Origin: Enterobacter mori LMG 25706
Lineage (GTDB): Bacteria; Pseudomonadota; Gammaproteobacteria; Enterobacterales; Enterobacteriaceae
Length of the DNA: 64,000 nt
Assembly: GCF_000211415.1 (NCBI RefSeq)
Contig: NZ_GL890777.1
Coordinates: 76,138-140,137, forward strand
Direction of reading: 5' to 3'
The position numbers were made by a program, and so were the translations under genes. Shown one piece after another: positions 34,056-42,552 of this stretch; the stretch's first letter is position 1, and every line of letters begins with the position of its first letter. A model generated the notes under the pieces. It saw nothing but the letters and a program-made list of their open reading frames with translations. It searched no databases and was not told the origin of the DNA.

Positions 34056-34082
34056 TAAAAATTTCAGAAAATACGCCGTCCG
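34056..34082 (+). promoter_or_regulatory. Possible sigma-28 (FliA) promoter
   Basis: TAAAAATT-N11-GCCGTCCG keeps the invariant TAAA and GCCG at the required 15-base distance of TAAAGTTT-N11-GCCGATAA, 49 bases before the DUF1090 start. The downstream half of the -10 deviates. Confidence 0.35.
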
Positions 34083-34130
34083 CCGAAATAACCCTAAAGC
34101 AGATGAGTTGTATACGTGGAGAACCAAAAG

Positions 34131-34514
34131 ATGAATAAGCAGATACTTTTTGCAGCAGCGATAACTATGAGCATTCCTTTTTCAGCCCTGGCGGAGGAAA
34201 CGTTAACGGGGTGCGCGGCGAAACGGCAAAGCATCGAGGAGCAAATGCGCTATGCGGAAACACACGAAAATAGCTATCGCCTGGAGGGCTTAAAAAAAGC
34301 CCACGCAGAAGTGGTCGCAACCTGTACGGATGCCTCGCTCAAAAAAGAGCGTGAGGCGGACGTGCAGAAAAAACAGCAAAAGGTAAGCGAGCGGGAACAG
34401 GAACTTCAGGAGGCAAATGCGTCCGGGCGTGCGGATAAGATTGCTAAAAAACGCGCAAAGCTTGAAGAGGCCAGAGCCGAGCTACTCGAAGCGGAAGCCG
34501 AGTTCAGAAAATAA
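34131..34514 (+). CDS. DUF1090 family periplasmic protein (YqjC-like)
   Basis: A 127-residue protein with a signal peptide (1-21, SALA-EE) followed by a mature part that is almost wholly coiled coil, rich in Lys, Glu, Ala and Gln. It has two conserved Cys (GCAAK and ATCTDAS), the DUF1090 pattern found in YqjC. An in-frame ATG lies at 34116, but 34131 has GGAG eight bases upstream and gives a clean signal peptide. Function is unknown for the family. It may be read from a sigma-28-like promoter. Confidence 0.72.
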   Translation: MNKQILFAAAITMSIPFSALAEETLTGCAAKRQSIEEQMRYAETHENSYRLEGLKKAHAEVVATCTDASLKKEREADVQKKQQKVSEREQELQEANASGRADKIAKKRAKLEEARAELLEAEAEFRK

Positions 34515-34697
34515 ACGGCCAGATTAATATCGCTAATTGCCAGCAATAATAAGCGATTATTGTCAAGTTGAGCGTATGGTTTGAAATAAAAATAATTGTT
34601 ACCGTTGAATCGTTAGTGTCGAAATATCTGGCTGATACTCTTTTTTTTAAATACATAATCCTGACTATCCAGTGTCTCATACATTTACGGAGCATTT

Positions 34698-35018
34698 ATG
34701 TTGTTAAAGAAAGCCGTATTTATTGCTATTCCTCTGGTGTTTTCCGCCTCTGCCCTGGCAGACCTGGGCGCAAAATGTTGCCCTTTCAGTGACGAAAATC
34801 TGAAAGAAGATATTCGTCCTCTTAAAGGCTCTCTGGACAAAATTCTCCAGCTGGAAGGGGTCTCTTATACCTGGAAAGAGAGCAAAAGCGAGGATGTTGG
34901 CTTAATCGCGCAGAATGTGGAAACGGTCTACCCGGAACTGGTCAAAACGGAAGATGGGAAAAAGCAGGTTGATTATCAAAAGCTGGTGGCCCCGTTGATT
35001 GAGGCCTTACGCGAATAG
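34698..35018 (+). CDS. Secreted S74 peptidase/tail-fibre chaperone-domain protein, amber-interrupted
   Basis: The 106-residue frame has a signal peptide (1-21, ALA-DL) and then the intramolecular chaperone (Peptidase S74) fold seen at the ends of phage tail spikes: SDENLKEDIRPL, YTWKES, VGLIAQNVE, VYPELV. The frame stops at TAG 35016-35018, but the same frame continues with QNEIKTLKADVA to TAA at 35078. This restores the C-terminal coiled coil that S74 domains normally end with, so the amber looks like a recent CAG-to-TAG type change or a readthrough site. A freestanding, secreted copy has no assigned function. Confidence 0.7.
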   Translation: MLLKKAVFIAIPLVFSASALADLGAKCCPFSDENLKEDIRPLKGSLDKILQLEGVSYTWKESKSEDVGLIAQNVETVYPELVKTEDGKKQVDYQKLVAPLIEALRE

Positions 35019-35123
35019 CAGAATGAAATTAAGACCTTAAAAGCGGATGTTGCACAATGTGCTTTGAAAAATAAGTAATGAAACCCTGAGCCCGTCGTAA
35101 ACATGACGGGCTCAGGCATACCA

Positions 35124-35666
35124 TTAGCGACGTTTAATTTTCCCGAGCGCGTCGATCAGCTGCGCCTTCTCCAGATCAGAGATCTGTTTATCGTTGAGTA
35201 ACCGGCTCAGCATGCGGTCCTGCTCTTCACCAAATCCACCACCGGTCAGGATTTGACGGCTAATCAGATTCAGAATCGTATTATCCAGTTCGAGTATTTG
35301 TGCTCTTACCTGGGCAAGGGGACGAGGCTGCCACGCTTTTTCAGGCTGTACACGCCAGCGGTCAAGATAGCGATACTGGATATTTTTACTGATGGCCATC
35401 TGTGTCTGGACAAACGCATCGATACTCTGCGGATCCAGCATGGCGTCGCGGGCAGCGCTCTGTGCCTTCAGGAGCACGTTTTTTTCTCGCGGAAGATCCT
35501 CAACGGGAAGGCGGTTCGCCGCCTTATAGCCTGCCACATCCTTCATCACGTCGAACCGTGTATTTAATGCTTCTGCCAGCTCAGGAAGGCTTGCGGCGTT
35601 TACGGACGTTACCAGTGAAGATCCACACATTAATATTGATGAAACCACGATAGCAAAATAGTGCAC
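35124..35666 (-). CDS. Periplasmic chorismate mutase, AroQ-gamma type
   Basis: A 180-residue all-helical protein with a signal peptide (cleavage near VNAA) and the AroQ-gamma pattern: a helical N-terminus (LPELAEALNTRF), YKAANRLPVED carrying the active-site Lys, the QMAISKNIQYRY helix and a C-terminal helical extension. These secreted mutases convert chorismate to prephenate outside the cytoplasm; their purpose is unclear, though virulence roles are proposed in some pathogens. The GTG start has GGGAG seven bases upstream. No companion prephenate or cyclohexadienyl dehydratase gene is adjacent. Confidence 0.8.
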   Translation of the reverse strand: MHYFAIVVSSILMCGSSLVTSVNAASLPELAEALNTRFDVMKDVAGYKAANRLPVEDLPREKNVLLKAQSAARDAMLDPQSIDAFVQTQMAISKNIQYRYLDRWRVQPEKAWQPRPLAQVRAQILELDNTILNLISRQILTGGGFGEEQDRMLSRLLNDKQISDLEKAQLIDALGKIKRR

Positions 35667-35944
35667 GGCTTTTCTCCCACAAATAATGGTTGCGAATCTA
35701 TTATGGCAGCCTGTTTTTTACAGGCAAACATTTATAGCGTTAATAAGCGATGACATTTGTAAGCATTTCGGGTGGTAGGGGGATAAATAATTTATTCTGT
35801 TCACTAAAGTCGTTAATAGCTTAAAGGTCTTTAAGGTTATCGCCAGATAAACAGATTGAACTTTCTGATAGCATAATAAAGAGTAATTTATACCACACGC
35901 AATGTGCGTCACGACGCGCCACTAAATATGACTCTGGAAATAAA

Positions 35945-37150
35945 ATGAAAAAGAATATCATTATGCGCAGCCTGTTAATTGCAGGGTTTAGCGCGGCAGC
36001 ACCTTTTGCCTCTGCTTCTTATAACGGTTTTGATGCCCGCAGCACCGCAATGGGTGGCACTGGCGTGGCGTCAGCACACTTTGGCGTGGCGCCGCTGGTG
36101 AATCCGGCACTGCTGGCGACGTCGCGATCGCAGGATAAAATCAGCCTGATTGCCCCGACCCTCGGGGCTCAAGCCAGCGATCCGGCAAACCTGATTGATG
36201 GTTTTGATGATGTCAAATCAGCTTGGGACAGGCTGGAAAGCGCAATTGGTACCGGCAATGAGGCACAGGCGGCAGGCGAACTGGGTGATATTGTTTCTGG
36301 TCTTTCTGGGGAAAACGCTTATGCGAACGTCGGACTGGCAATGGTGCTTGCCGTGCCGGATGATTCACTCCCTGTTGCGTTATCCGTCAACAGCTGGGCG
36401 AAGGGCAATGCCCGCGCGCTTGTCAGTCAGAGCGACCTGAAGTATCTCGAAGGGGTTGCCAGTGGCGCTATTATTCCGGTGAAGGAGGATCTGGATAACC
36501 TGACCTCCCGCGCCGAAGGGATGGCGGCGCTGGTCACTGAATACGGCGTGTCGATTGCCCATCCGTTTACCGTGAGGGATATCCCTGTCGGGGTTGGGAT
36601 CACGCCGAAGATCCAGCGTATTGAAACGTGGAACTACAACGTTGCCATTAACAACTATGACAGCTCCGATCTGCGCGATGGCAACTGGCAGCACCAGACC
36701 ATGAGCGCCAACATCGACGCCGGTATCTTTGCCTCGCCGACGCCAGGCTGGATGGTGGCACTTTCCGCGCAAAACCTGTTTGAAAACCGCGTGAAAACCC
36801 GAGAGGTGAACGGCTATCAGCCTGCCTTTGTGATCCGTCCGCAGGTGACTGCCGGTACCGCCTGGCAAACCGGGCCTGTAACGCTGGGGGCCGATATTGA
36901 CCTAACGCCGGTCAGCAACTTCCAGTATATCGACAAAAATCAGTACGCGGCCTTTGGCGCGGAATGGCGCACGGCCGACTGGGTGCAGCTGCGTGCGGGC
37001 TATCGTCTTGATATGCGCGGCAACGACCGCCGGGTTGTGACGGGCGGTGTCGGGCTTTCCGCGGGTGACGCAATGCAGTTTGACCTAACCGCCATTGCCG
37101 GTCGCGACCGCACGATTGGCGGTATCGCGCAATTTACCTTCTACTTCTGA
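35945..37150 (+). CDS. TraF-like (PF13729-type) outer-membrane barrel protein
   Basis: A 401-residue exported protein with a signal peptide (ending ASAS) and the pattern NGFDARSTAMGGTGVASAHF...NPALL shared by the 'conjugal transfer protein TraF' family and FadL-like barrels. The C-terminus alternates in beta fashion and ends in Phe (QFTFYF), as outer-membrane barrels do. Despite the family name there are no conjugation genes nearby. A strong terminator follows. Function unknown. Confidence 0.75.
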   Translation: MKKNIIMRSLLIAGFSAAAPFASASYNGFDARSTAMGGTGVASAHFGVAPLVNPALLATSRSQDKISLIAPTLGAQASDPANLIDGFDDVKSAWDRLESAIGTGNEAQAAGELGDIVSGLSGENAYANVGLAMVLAVPDDSLPVALSVNSWAKGNARALVSQSDLKYLEGVASGAIIPVKEDLDNLTSRAEGMAALVTEYGVSIAHPFTVRDIPVGVGITPKIQRIETWNYNVAINNYDSSDLRDGNWQHQTMSANIDAGIFASPTPGWMVALSAQNLFENRVKTREVNGYQPAFVIRPQVTAGTAWQTGPVTLGADIDLTPVSNFQYIDKNQYAAFGAEWRTADWVQLRAGYRLDMRGNDRRVVTGGVGLSAGDAMQFDLTAIAGRDRTIGGIAQFTFYF

Positions 37151-37155
37151 CGACT

Positions 37156-37181
37156 AAGGCCACCCAGTGTGGCCTTTTTTA
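37156..37181 (+). terminator. Terminator after the TraF-like gene
   Basis: AAGGCCAC/GTGGCCTT 8-bp perfect stem with a five-base loop and T6 tract. Confidence 0.88.
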
Positions 37182-37205
37182 TTGCACCGATCGCGCAGGG
37201 AGCCT

Positions 37206-37749
37206 ATGAATAAAAGAACACGTGACGGAATAAAAGCTTATACGCCACTCTCACTGAAACTCTATTACTGGTGGGTGCATCAGGTTTCTAACCGCTACGC
37301 CTGGCAATGCGACACAGAGCGGCATCTTATTCCCCATTTCAGAAATAACATGAAAATAACCACCTCGATGTGGGGGGCGGTACTGGTTATTACCTGACGT
37401 TTAAGCCGGATATTTGCAACATATCGCTGCTTGATTTGAATATTTCCAGTCTGGAGGCGGCGAAATGCACGATAAAGCAGGGGTGATTGCCTACGCCAGT
37501 ACTGCGTTAACGAAAGAAGGATGTTTATATGGCGCAACCATTCAGGGGGACGATGCGGGTCATAACAGGTTCGGGCGAAAGCTGATGCGAATGTATAATC
37601 AAAAAGGCATCTTTACTAACCGCACCGACAGCGCAGAAGCGTTAGTGTCTCTACTCTTCCGCTATTTCTGTCATGTTGAGATCCTCATTGAAGGGCGAGT
37701 GGTCCTGTTTAAAGCCGAGCGCAAAAAAGAGAGTATGCAGGCCGCATAA
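37206..37749 (+). pseudogene. Decayed class I SAM-dependent methyltransferase
   Basis: The N-terminus (MNKRTRDGIKAYTPLSLKLY from ATG 37206) is in one frame, but SAM motif I (LDVGGGTGYYLT) is in another, so a frameshift lies near 37350. That second frame ends at a stop near 37463. The C-terminal part resumes from about 37468 (GVIAYASTALTKEG, GATIQGDD, GRKLMRMYNQKGIF) and runs to 37749. Roughly 40 residues of the methyltransferase core are missing at the junction. The gene once encoded a small methyltransferase of a family common in Enterobacter. Confidence 0.8.
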
Positions 37750-37781
37750 TTTCAGATGATTGCCTTTTCACCGATGAATAA

Positions 37782-37803
37782 ACAGAGAGGGGCTCCTCTC
37801 TGT
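37782..37803. terminator. Perfect hairpin, possible terminator
   Basis: ACAGAGAGG-GGCT-CCTCTCTGT, a nine-base-pair perfect stem without a T tract, between the methyltransferase remnant and flhE. Confidence 0.45.
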
Positions 37804-37828
37804 GTATTCCTGTTCCAGATTGTACCGC

Positions 37829-37856
37829 GTGCATGACCGATTCGCCGGTCATGCAC
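37829..37856. terminator. Perfect 11-bp hairpin downstream of flhE
   Basis: GTGCATGACCG pairs with CGGTCATGCAC around a six-base loop, four bases after the flhE stop. No T tract follows on either strand, so it may act as a 3'-end stabiliser rather than an intrinsic terminator. Confidence 0.5.
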
Positions 37857-37860
37857 GGGC

Positions 37861-38268
37861 TTAACGCCGGTTCCGGTAACTCACCGTAACCTGGTTACTC
37901 AGCACCGTAAATGGGGCGTCAAGACCCCCGCCCGCCACTGAATAATACTCGAAACGAAAAGGCCCGCCTGCTGGCATATCGGCAGGCAGAGGCTGCTCGC
38001 CGGAAAAACCGGACAGCGGCAGGCACCGTGCCGCGCTGCACATGCGAATGCGAAACCCGGCAGGGATAAGGCCATGGGAAGAAATTTTCCAGTTCACACG
38101 GGATGCGACTGCACCTGCGGGCAGCGGAGAAGGGCTTTGCACCGGTTTGCTTTTCAACACTTGGTGGTCGCGGGTCAGCGTGCCGCCAAAGCTCTGGCTG
38201 CTCCAGGCCCCGTCCGCCGCGATAGCCAGCGGCGAAACCAGAAGCAGGGCGATCCCTGCTCTTATCAT
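37861..38268 (-). CDS. flhE: Flagellar protein FlhE
   Basis: A 135-residue periplasmic protein with a signal peptide (1-17, AIA-AD). FlhE acts as a plug or chaperone affecting proton leakage through the flagellar export apparatus. Its start overlaps the flhA stop by four bases. It is the last gene of the fliE-che-flh operon. Confidence 0.88.
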   Translation of the reverse strand: MIRAGIALLLVSPLAIAADGAWSSQSFGGTLTRDHQVLKSKPVQSPSPLPAGAVASRVNWKISSHGLIPAGFRIRMCSAARCLPLSGFSGEQPLPADMPAGGPFRFEYYSVAGGGLDAPFTVLSNQVTVSYRNRR

Positions 38269-40361
38269 CCTTTGCCTCCAATCAGATACGTCATCCGCAC
38301 GTTGCGTGAGGTATTGATCTCCTGGCTGGACAGCACTGCCATCTGCGGGAAAATGCGGCGCAGGTAGCGGGACAGCATCAGGCGCAGGGCCGGATTGACC
38401 AGCAGCACCGGCGGCGCGCCTAATCCCTCCTGATGCTGCAGCGCCTGTTCGGTCTGCTTCATCAGGTTTTCCGCAATGCCAGGTTCGATGGCGCTACCGC
38501 TCTGGGTTGCCTGTACCAGAAGTTGTTCCAGCGACAAACCCAGCCCAATCAGCTGAATATCCCCGTCGCCCGGGAACCACTGTTGGGTAATGGCGCGGGA
38601 AAGACGTGCACGCACGCGGGTGGTCAGCTCGTCGGCATCGCTCTGGGCGGTGGCAAACTCTGCCAGCGTATCGATGATGGTCCGCATATCGCGGATCGGC
38701 ACACGCTCGGCAAGCAGGTTCTGCAACACCTTATGCAGGGTGGTCAGGCTGATGACCGCCGGGATCAAATCCTCTACCAGCTTCGGTGAGTGTTTGGTTA
38801 GCTGATCGAGCAGCTGCTGCGCCTCCTGGCGGCCAAACAGCTCCTCGGTATGGGTGGTAATCACATGGTTGAGGTGCGTTGCCACGACCGAGCTCGGGTC
38901 AACCACCGTGTAGCCCAGCGTCTGCGCCAGCTCGCGGTGGACTTCGTCAATCCACAGGGCCGGTAATCCAAAGGTAGGCTCCGTGCACGGTGAACCGGGA
39001 ACGTCGCCCTCCGCGCAGCCGGGGTTGATCGCCATCCAGCGATCCGGCTGAACCTCGCCGGAACCAATCGTGACCCCTTTAAGCAGGATGCGGTAGTGCG
39101 TCGGGGCCAGATCCAGGTTGTCGCGAATATGCACGGCAGGCGGGAGGAAGCCCATCTGCTGGGCAAATTTCTTGCGAATACCGCGCACGCGGGTCAAGAG
39201 CTGCCCCTGCTGCTCGTGATCCACCATCGGGATCAGGCGATAGCCCACCTCCAGACCCAGAGTATCCTCCATCTGGACATCAGACCAGGTGGCTTCGTTC
39301 ACCTGCGCCACCTCAGCGTCCGCCGCCTCGGTCTCTGCCTGTGCGCCACCGGCTTTGTTCGCGTCGCCTTCACGGCCGCGCAGCCACCAGGCAACGCCCA
39401 ATAGCGTGGCGGTAAACAGCAGGAAGACAAAGTTCGGCATGCCGGGGATCAGCCCCAGCAGGCCAATGACACCCGCCGCCAGCACAATCACGCGCGGAGA
39501 GGTGAACAGCTGGCCCACCATCTGCTCGCCCACGTCCTGATCGTTGGCGACGCGGGTCACCACCACGCCAGCGGCGGTAGAGATCACCAGGCCCGGGATC
39601 TGCGCTACCAGACCGTCACCGATGGTCAGCAGCGTGTAGGTTTCACCGGCCACGCCCGCAGACATGTCGTGCTGCATCACGCCGATGACCAGGCCACCAA
39701 TAATGTTGATCGCCATAATCAGCAGCCCGGCGATGGCATCGCCGCGCACAAACTTGCTCGCGCCGTCCATTGAGCCGTAGAAGTCCGCCTCCTGCGTCAC
39801 CTCTTTACGGCGGCGTTTGGCTTCCTCTTCGCCGATCAGTCCGGCATTGAGATCGGCGTCAATCGCCATCTGCTTGCCCGGCATCCCGTCGAGGGCGAAA
39901 CGCGCGCCCACTTCCGCAATACGCCCCGCACCCTTGGTGATTACCATGACGTTAATGATGATCAGGATGATGAACACGATAATACCGATGGCGAAATTGC
40001 CGCCCACCAGGAAGTGGCCGAAGGCTTCAACCCCCTGTCCCGCCGCTTCCGACCCGGTGTGCCCGTTCATCAGGATCACGCGCGTGGAGGCGACGTTAAG
40101 CGCCAGACGCAGCAGGGTGGAGAACAGCAGCACCGTCGGGAACGCCGAAAATTCCAGCGTGTTCTGGGTAAACATGGCGACCAGCAGGATCATGATCGAC
40201 AGCACGATGTTGAAGGTAAACAGCAGATCCAGCACGAAGGTCGGCAGCGGCAGGATCATCATCGCCAGGATGGTCATGATCAGCACCGGCCCGGCCAGCA
40301 CCTGCCACTGGGTTTCCTTCATGTTGGGTAATCGTAATTTGGTGGCGATATTGGCCATCAC
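38265..40361 (-). CDS. flhA: Flagellar export apparatus protein FlhA
   Basis: A 698-residue integral membrane component of the type III export gate, with eight N-terminal helices, the FHIPEP region (TKGAGRIAEVGARFALDGMPGKQMAIDADLNAG split across 155-185) and a cytoplasmic ring domain (about 360-698). The ATGATGG start overlaps the flhB stop by four bases. It is clearly orthologous to E. coli FlhA (692 residues) but differs more in the linker and C-terminal part than most housekeeping genes in this window. Confidence 0.95.
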   Translation of the reverse strand: MMANIATKLRLPNMKETQWQVLAGPVLIMTILAMMILPLPTFVLDLLFTFNIVLSIMILLVAMFTQNTLEFSAFPTVLLFSTLLRLALNVASTRVILMNGHTGSEAAGQGVEAFGHFLVGGNFAIGIIVFIILIIINVMVITKGAGRIAEVGARFALDGMPGKQMAIDADLNAGLIGEEEAKRRRKEVTQEADFYGSMDGASKFVRGDAIAGLLIMAINIIGGLVIGVMQHDMSAGVAGETYTLLTIGDGLVAQIPGLVISTAAGVVVTRVANDQDVGEQMVGQLFTSPRVIVLAAGVIGLLGLIPGMPNFVFLLFTATLLGVAWWLRGREGDANKAGGAQAETEAADAEVAQVNEATWSDVQMEDTLGLEVGYRLIPMVDHEQQGQLLTRVRGIRKKFAQQMGFLPPAVHIRDNLDLAPTHYRILLKGVTIGSGEVQPDRWMAINPGCAEGDVPGSPCTEPTFGLPALWIDEVHRELAQTLGYTVVDPSSVVATHLNHVITTHTEELFGRQEAQQLLDQLTKHSPKLVEDLIPAVISLTTLHKVLQNLLAERVPIRDMRTIIDTLAEFATAQSDADELTTRVRARLSRAITQQWFPGDGDIQLIGLGLSLEQLLVQATQSGSAIEPGIAENLMKQTEQALQHQEGLGAPPVLLVNPALRLMLSRYLRRIFPQMAVLSSQEINTSRNVRMTYLIGGKG

Positions 40362-41503
40362 TCTCTACTCTCTTGTGCAAAATCCATCCCCGCCGGAACG
40401 GGAAGATCTTTAGGTGTCAGCGGACGCAGGCCATAGCCCTTGCGCCAGCGCTTAAGGCCATAAACCCAGGCCAGCACTTCCGCCACCGCGCTGTACAGTT
40501 CGGCGGGAACCGGCGTGCCGGGGTCGCAATGGCGATACAGGGCGCGCGCCAGCGGCGGCGCCTCAAGCATGGGAACCCGGTTCTCTTCGGCCAGCTCGCG
40601 GATGCGCAGGGCAATCAGCCCGCTACCGCTGGCGACCACCATCGGTGCTCCCATGGCGCCTTCCTGGTACTTCAGGGCCACCGAAAAGTGGGTTGGGTTA
40701 TTCACCACCACATCTGCGGTGGGAACGTCCGTCATCATTCGCTGCTGCGCCATCTGCCGCTGCAGCTGGCGAATCTTGCTTTTGATCAGCGGGTCGCCTT
40801 CCTGATTTTTGAATTCGTCTTTGATTTCCTTCAGGCTCATGCGCAGCTTTTTAAAGTTGCTCCAGAGCTGGTAAACCACGTCGAACGCCACCATCGGGAT
40901 CAGCGACAAAATGATGGCCAGCATGCAGCCCAGCAGCAGGGCGCTGATATCACCCAGCGCTCTGCCCAGCGGTTCATACATCAGGCTGATGAACTTCGCT
41001 TTGTTGAACCACAAAAACAGCCCGCCGCCGATGCCCGCCAGCGTCACCTTGAGAATGCTCTTTATCATTTCCGACACCATCTGCGCGGAAAACAGGCGCT
41101 TGATGCCGCTGACCGGGTTGAGCTTTTTGACGTTAAATTTGAGGGCCTTGGCGCTCATATTCAGTCCGCCAATCAGCGACGGCGTGGCGACGGCGGTAAG
41201 AAACAGCCCGCCGACGAACGGCAGCAGCGCCAGAAACGCGATCCCCAGCAGCGATGCAGCGTGATGCAGCATCTGCTGCGGGTCGCTGACTAACAGCCGG
41301 TCAAACGTTAAGCCGTTATGCAGCAGGTGCTGCAGCTGTTTTGCCAGCCAGCCGCCCGCGGCGACGATCAGCCCCCAGCCTGCCAGCAGCATCAGGAGGC
41401 TCGTCAGCTCGCGCGATCGGGGAACCTGCCCCTCTTCACGCGCTTTTTGCTTTCGGTGGGGGGTGGGGTCTTCTGTTTTTTCGCTGTCGTTTTGTTCTGA
41501 CAT
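40358..41503 (-). CDS. flhB: Flagellar export switch protein FlhB
   Basis: A 381-residue export-gate protein with four transmembrane helices and a cytoplasmic autocleaving domain. The cleavage motif NPTH lies at residues 269-272, the same numbers as in Salmonella. FlhB with FliK switches export from hook to filament substrates. It is between cheZ (18-base gap) and flhA (overlap). Confidence 0.96.
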   Translation of the reverse strand: MSEQNDSEKTEDPTPHRKQKAREEGQVPRSRELTSLLMLLAGWGLIVAAGGWLAKQLQHLLHNGLTFDRLLVSDPQQMLHHAASLLGIAFLALLPFVGGLFLTAVATPSLIGGLNMSAKALKFNVKKLNPVSGIKRLFSAQMVSEMIKSILKVTLAGIGGGLFLWFNKAKFISLMYEPLGRALGDISALLLGCMLAIILSLIPMVAFDVVYQLWSNFKKLRMSLKEIKDEFKNQEGDPLIKSKIRQLQRQMAQQRMMTDVPTADVVVNNPTHFSVALKYQEGAMGAPMVVASGSGLIALRIRELAEENRVPMLEAPPLARALYRHCDPGTPVPAELYSAVAEVLAWVYGLKRWRKGYGLRPLTPKDLPVPAGMDFAQESRE

Positions 41504-41521
41504 GACATTCGCCCGGCGGGA

Positions 41522-42160
41522 TTAGAAGCCGAGTGACTCCAGCAGGTCGTCCACCTGCTCCTGAGAGGCCACGATGCCCTCGGCGCGGGTATCGATCTGC
41601 GGGCCGTTCTTCAGATGCGCGTCGCCAGTGGCGGCGCTGGCGTCGCGTTCGTTCATGTTTTCCACCAGCACGCTGATAAGCTCTTTCTCGACGGTCTCGA
41701 TCACGTGCATCAGGCTTTGCAGCACCTGGCCGGTGAGATCCTGGAAGTCTTGCGCCATCATGATTTCGGTCAGCTGGCGGTTAGTCTGCTGGGTGACATC
41801 CGGCACGTCATGCAGAAAGGTGCGGGTGGCTTTCACCAGCGCGCGGGCATCGTCCAGCGGCTGCGGGTTTTCAAACCAGGCGTCCCAGCGCGCGCTCAGC
41901 GCGGTGGCGTTATCGCTCAGCCCTTCCTGCAGGGGGCGCGCTACCTCAACGCTGGTCAGCGCCCGATCGGCGGCCTGCGAGGTTTTGCCGACCACGTAGT
42001 TCAGGCGGTCACGGGTGTTCGGAAACGCATCCGCCACTTCCATAATCGCCTGTTCCAGACCGAGGTTGGCCATGCTGTCGCGCAGCAGACGGGTCAGCTG
42101 TCCGATGCGAACAAAAATCTCTGTGGCGTTATCCGCCTGCATGTTTAACGGGGAGTTCAT
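41522..42160 (-). CDS. cheZ: Chemotaxis phosphatase CheZ
   Basis: A 212-residue helical-bundle phosphatase that dephosphorylates CheY-P. The catalytic helix contains MMAQDFQDLTGQV, and the CheY-binding tail VDDLLESLGF closes the protein. It starts five bases after cheY, as in enteric che operons. Confidence 0.95.
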   Translation of the reverse strand: MNSPLNMQADNATEIFVRIGQLTRLLRDSMANLGLEQAIMEVADAFPNTRDRLNYVVGKTSQAADRALTSVEVARPLQEGLSDNATALSARWDAWFENPQPLDDARALVKATRTFLHDVPDVTQQTNRQLTEIMMAQDFQDLTGQVLQSLMHVIETVEKELISVLVENMNERDASAATGDAHLKNGPQIDTRAEGIVASQEQVDDLLESLGF

Positions 42161-42165
42161 AAGGG

Positions 42166-42552
42166 TTACCCGAGTTTTTCAAAGATTTTGCCGAGCTTCT
42201 CTTCCAGCGTGGCAGCGGTGAACGGCTTAACGATGTAGCCATTGGCTCCTGCCTGGGCAGCGGCGATGATGTTCTCTTTCTTCGCTTCCGCGGTCACCAT
42301 CCGCACCGGCAGTCTGGACATCGCCGCATCGCTGCGGATGGTTTTCAGCAGCTCCAGCCCGTCAACGTTCGGCATGTTCCAGTCGCTGACGACAAAATCG
42401 AATTTGTCGGCGCGCAGCCGGTTGAGCGCGTCCTGGCCGTCTTCGGCCTCGTCAATGTGCTTGTAGCCCAGATCCTGCAGCAGGTTTCGTACGATGCGCC
42501 GCATGGTGGCAAAATCGTCCACCACCAGAAAACGCAAATTTTTATCCGACAT
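42166..42552 (-). CDS. cheY: Chemotaxis response regulator CheY
   Basis: A 128-residue single receiver domain. All functional residues are present: Asp12, Asp13, Asp57 (phosphorylation), Thr87, Tyr106 and Lys109. The frame extends upstream inside cheB, but the ATG at 42552, with AGGAG eight bases before, gives the CheY N-terminus [13 protein letters not shown]. The start overlaps the cheB end by 11 bases. Compared with E. coli CheY it carries many substitutions on helices 2-3 (for example [17 protein letters not shown]), more than expected for a primary enterobacterial CheY. Confidence 0.95.
   Translation of the reverse strand: MSDKNLRFLVVDDFATMRRIVRNLLQDLGYKHIDEAEDGQDALNRLRADKFDFVVSDWNMPNVDGLELLKTIRSDAAMSRLPVRMVTAEAKKENIIAAAQAGANGYIVKPFTAATLEEKLGKIFEKLG

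Noticed and set aside
33843..34127. 94-codon minus-strand frame in the mtfA upstream gap
   Set aside because: No ribosome-binding site, no recognisable domain, Cys-rich and irregular composition.
35945..37150. TraF-like gene taken as evidence of a conjugative element
   Set aside because: The family name is historical; no other transfer genes are present and the protein looks like an outer-membrane barrel.
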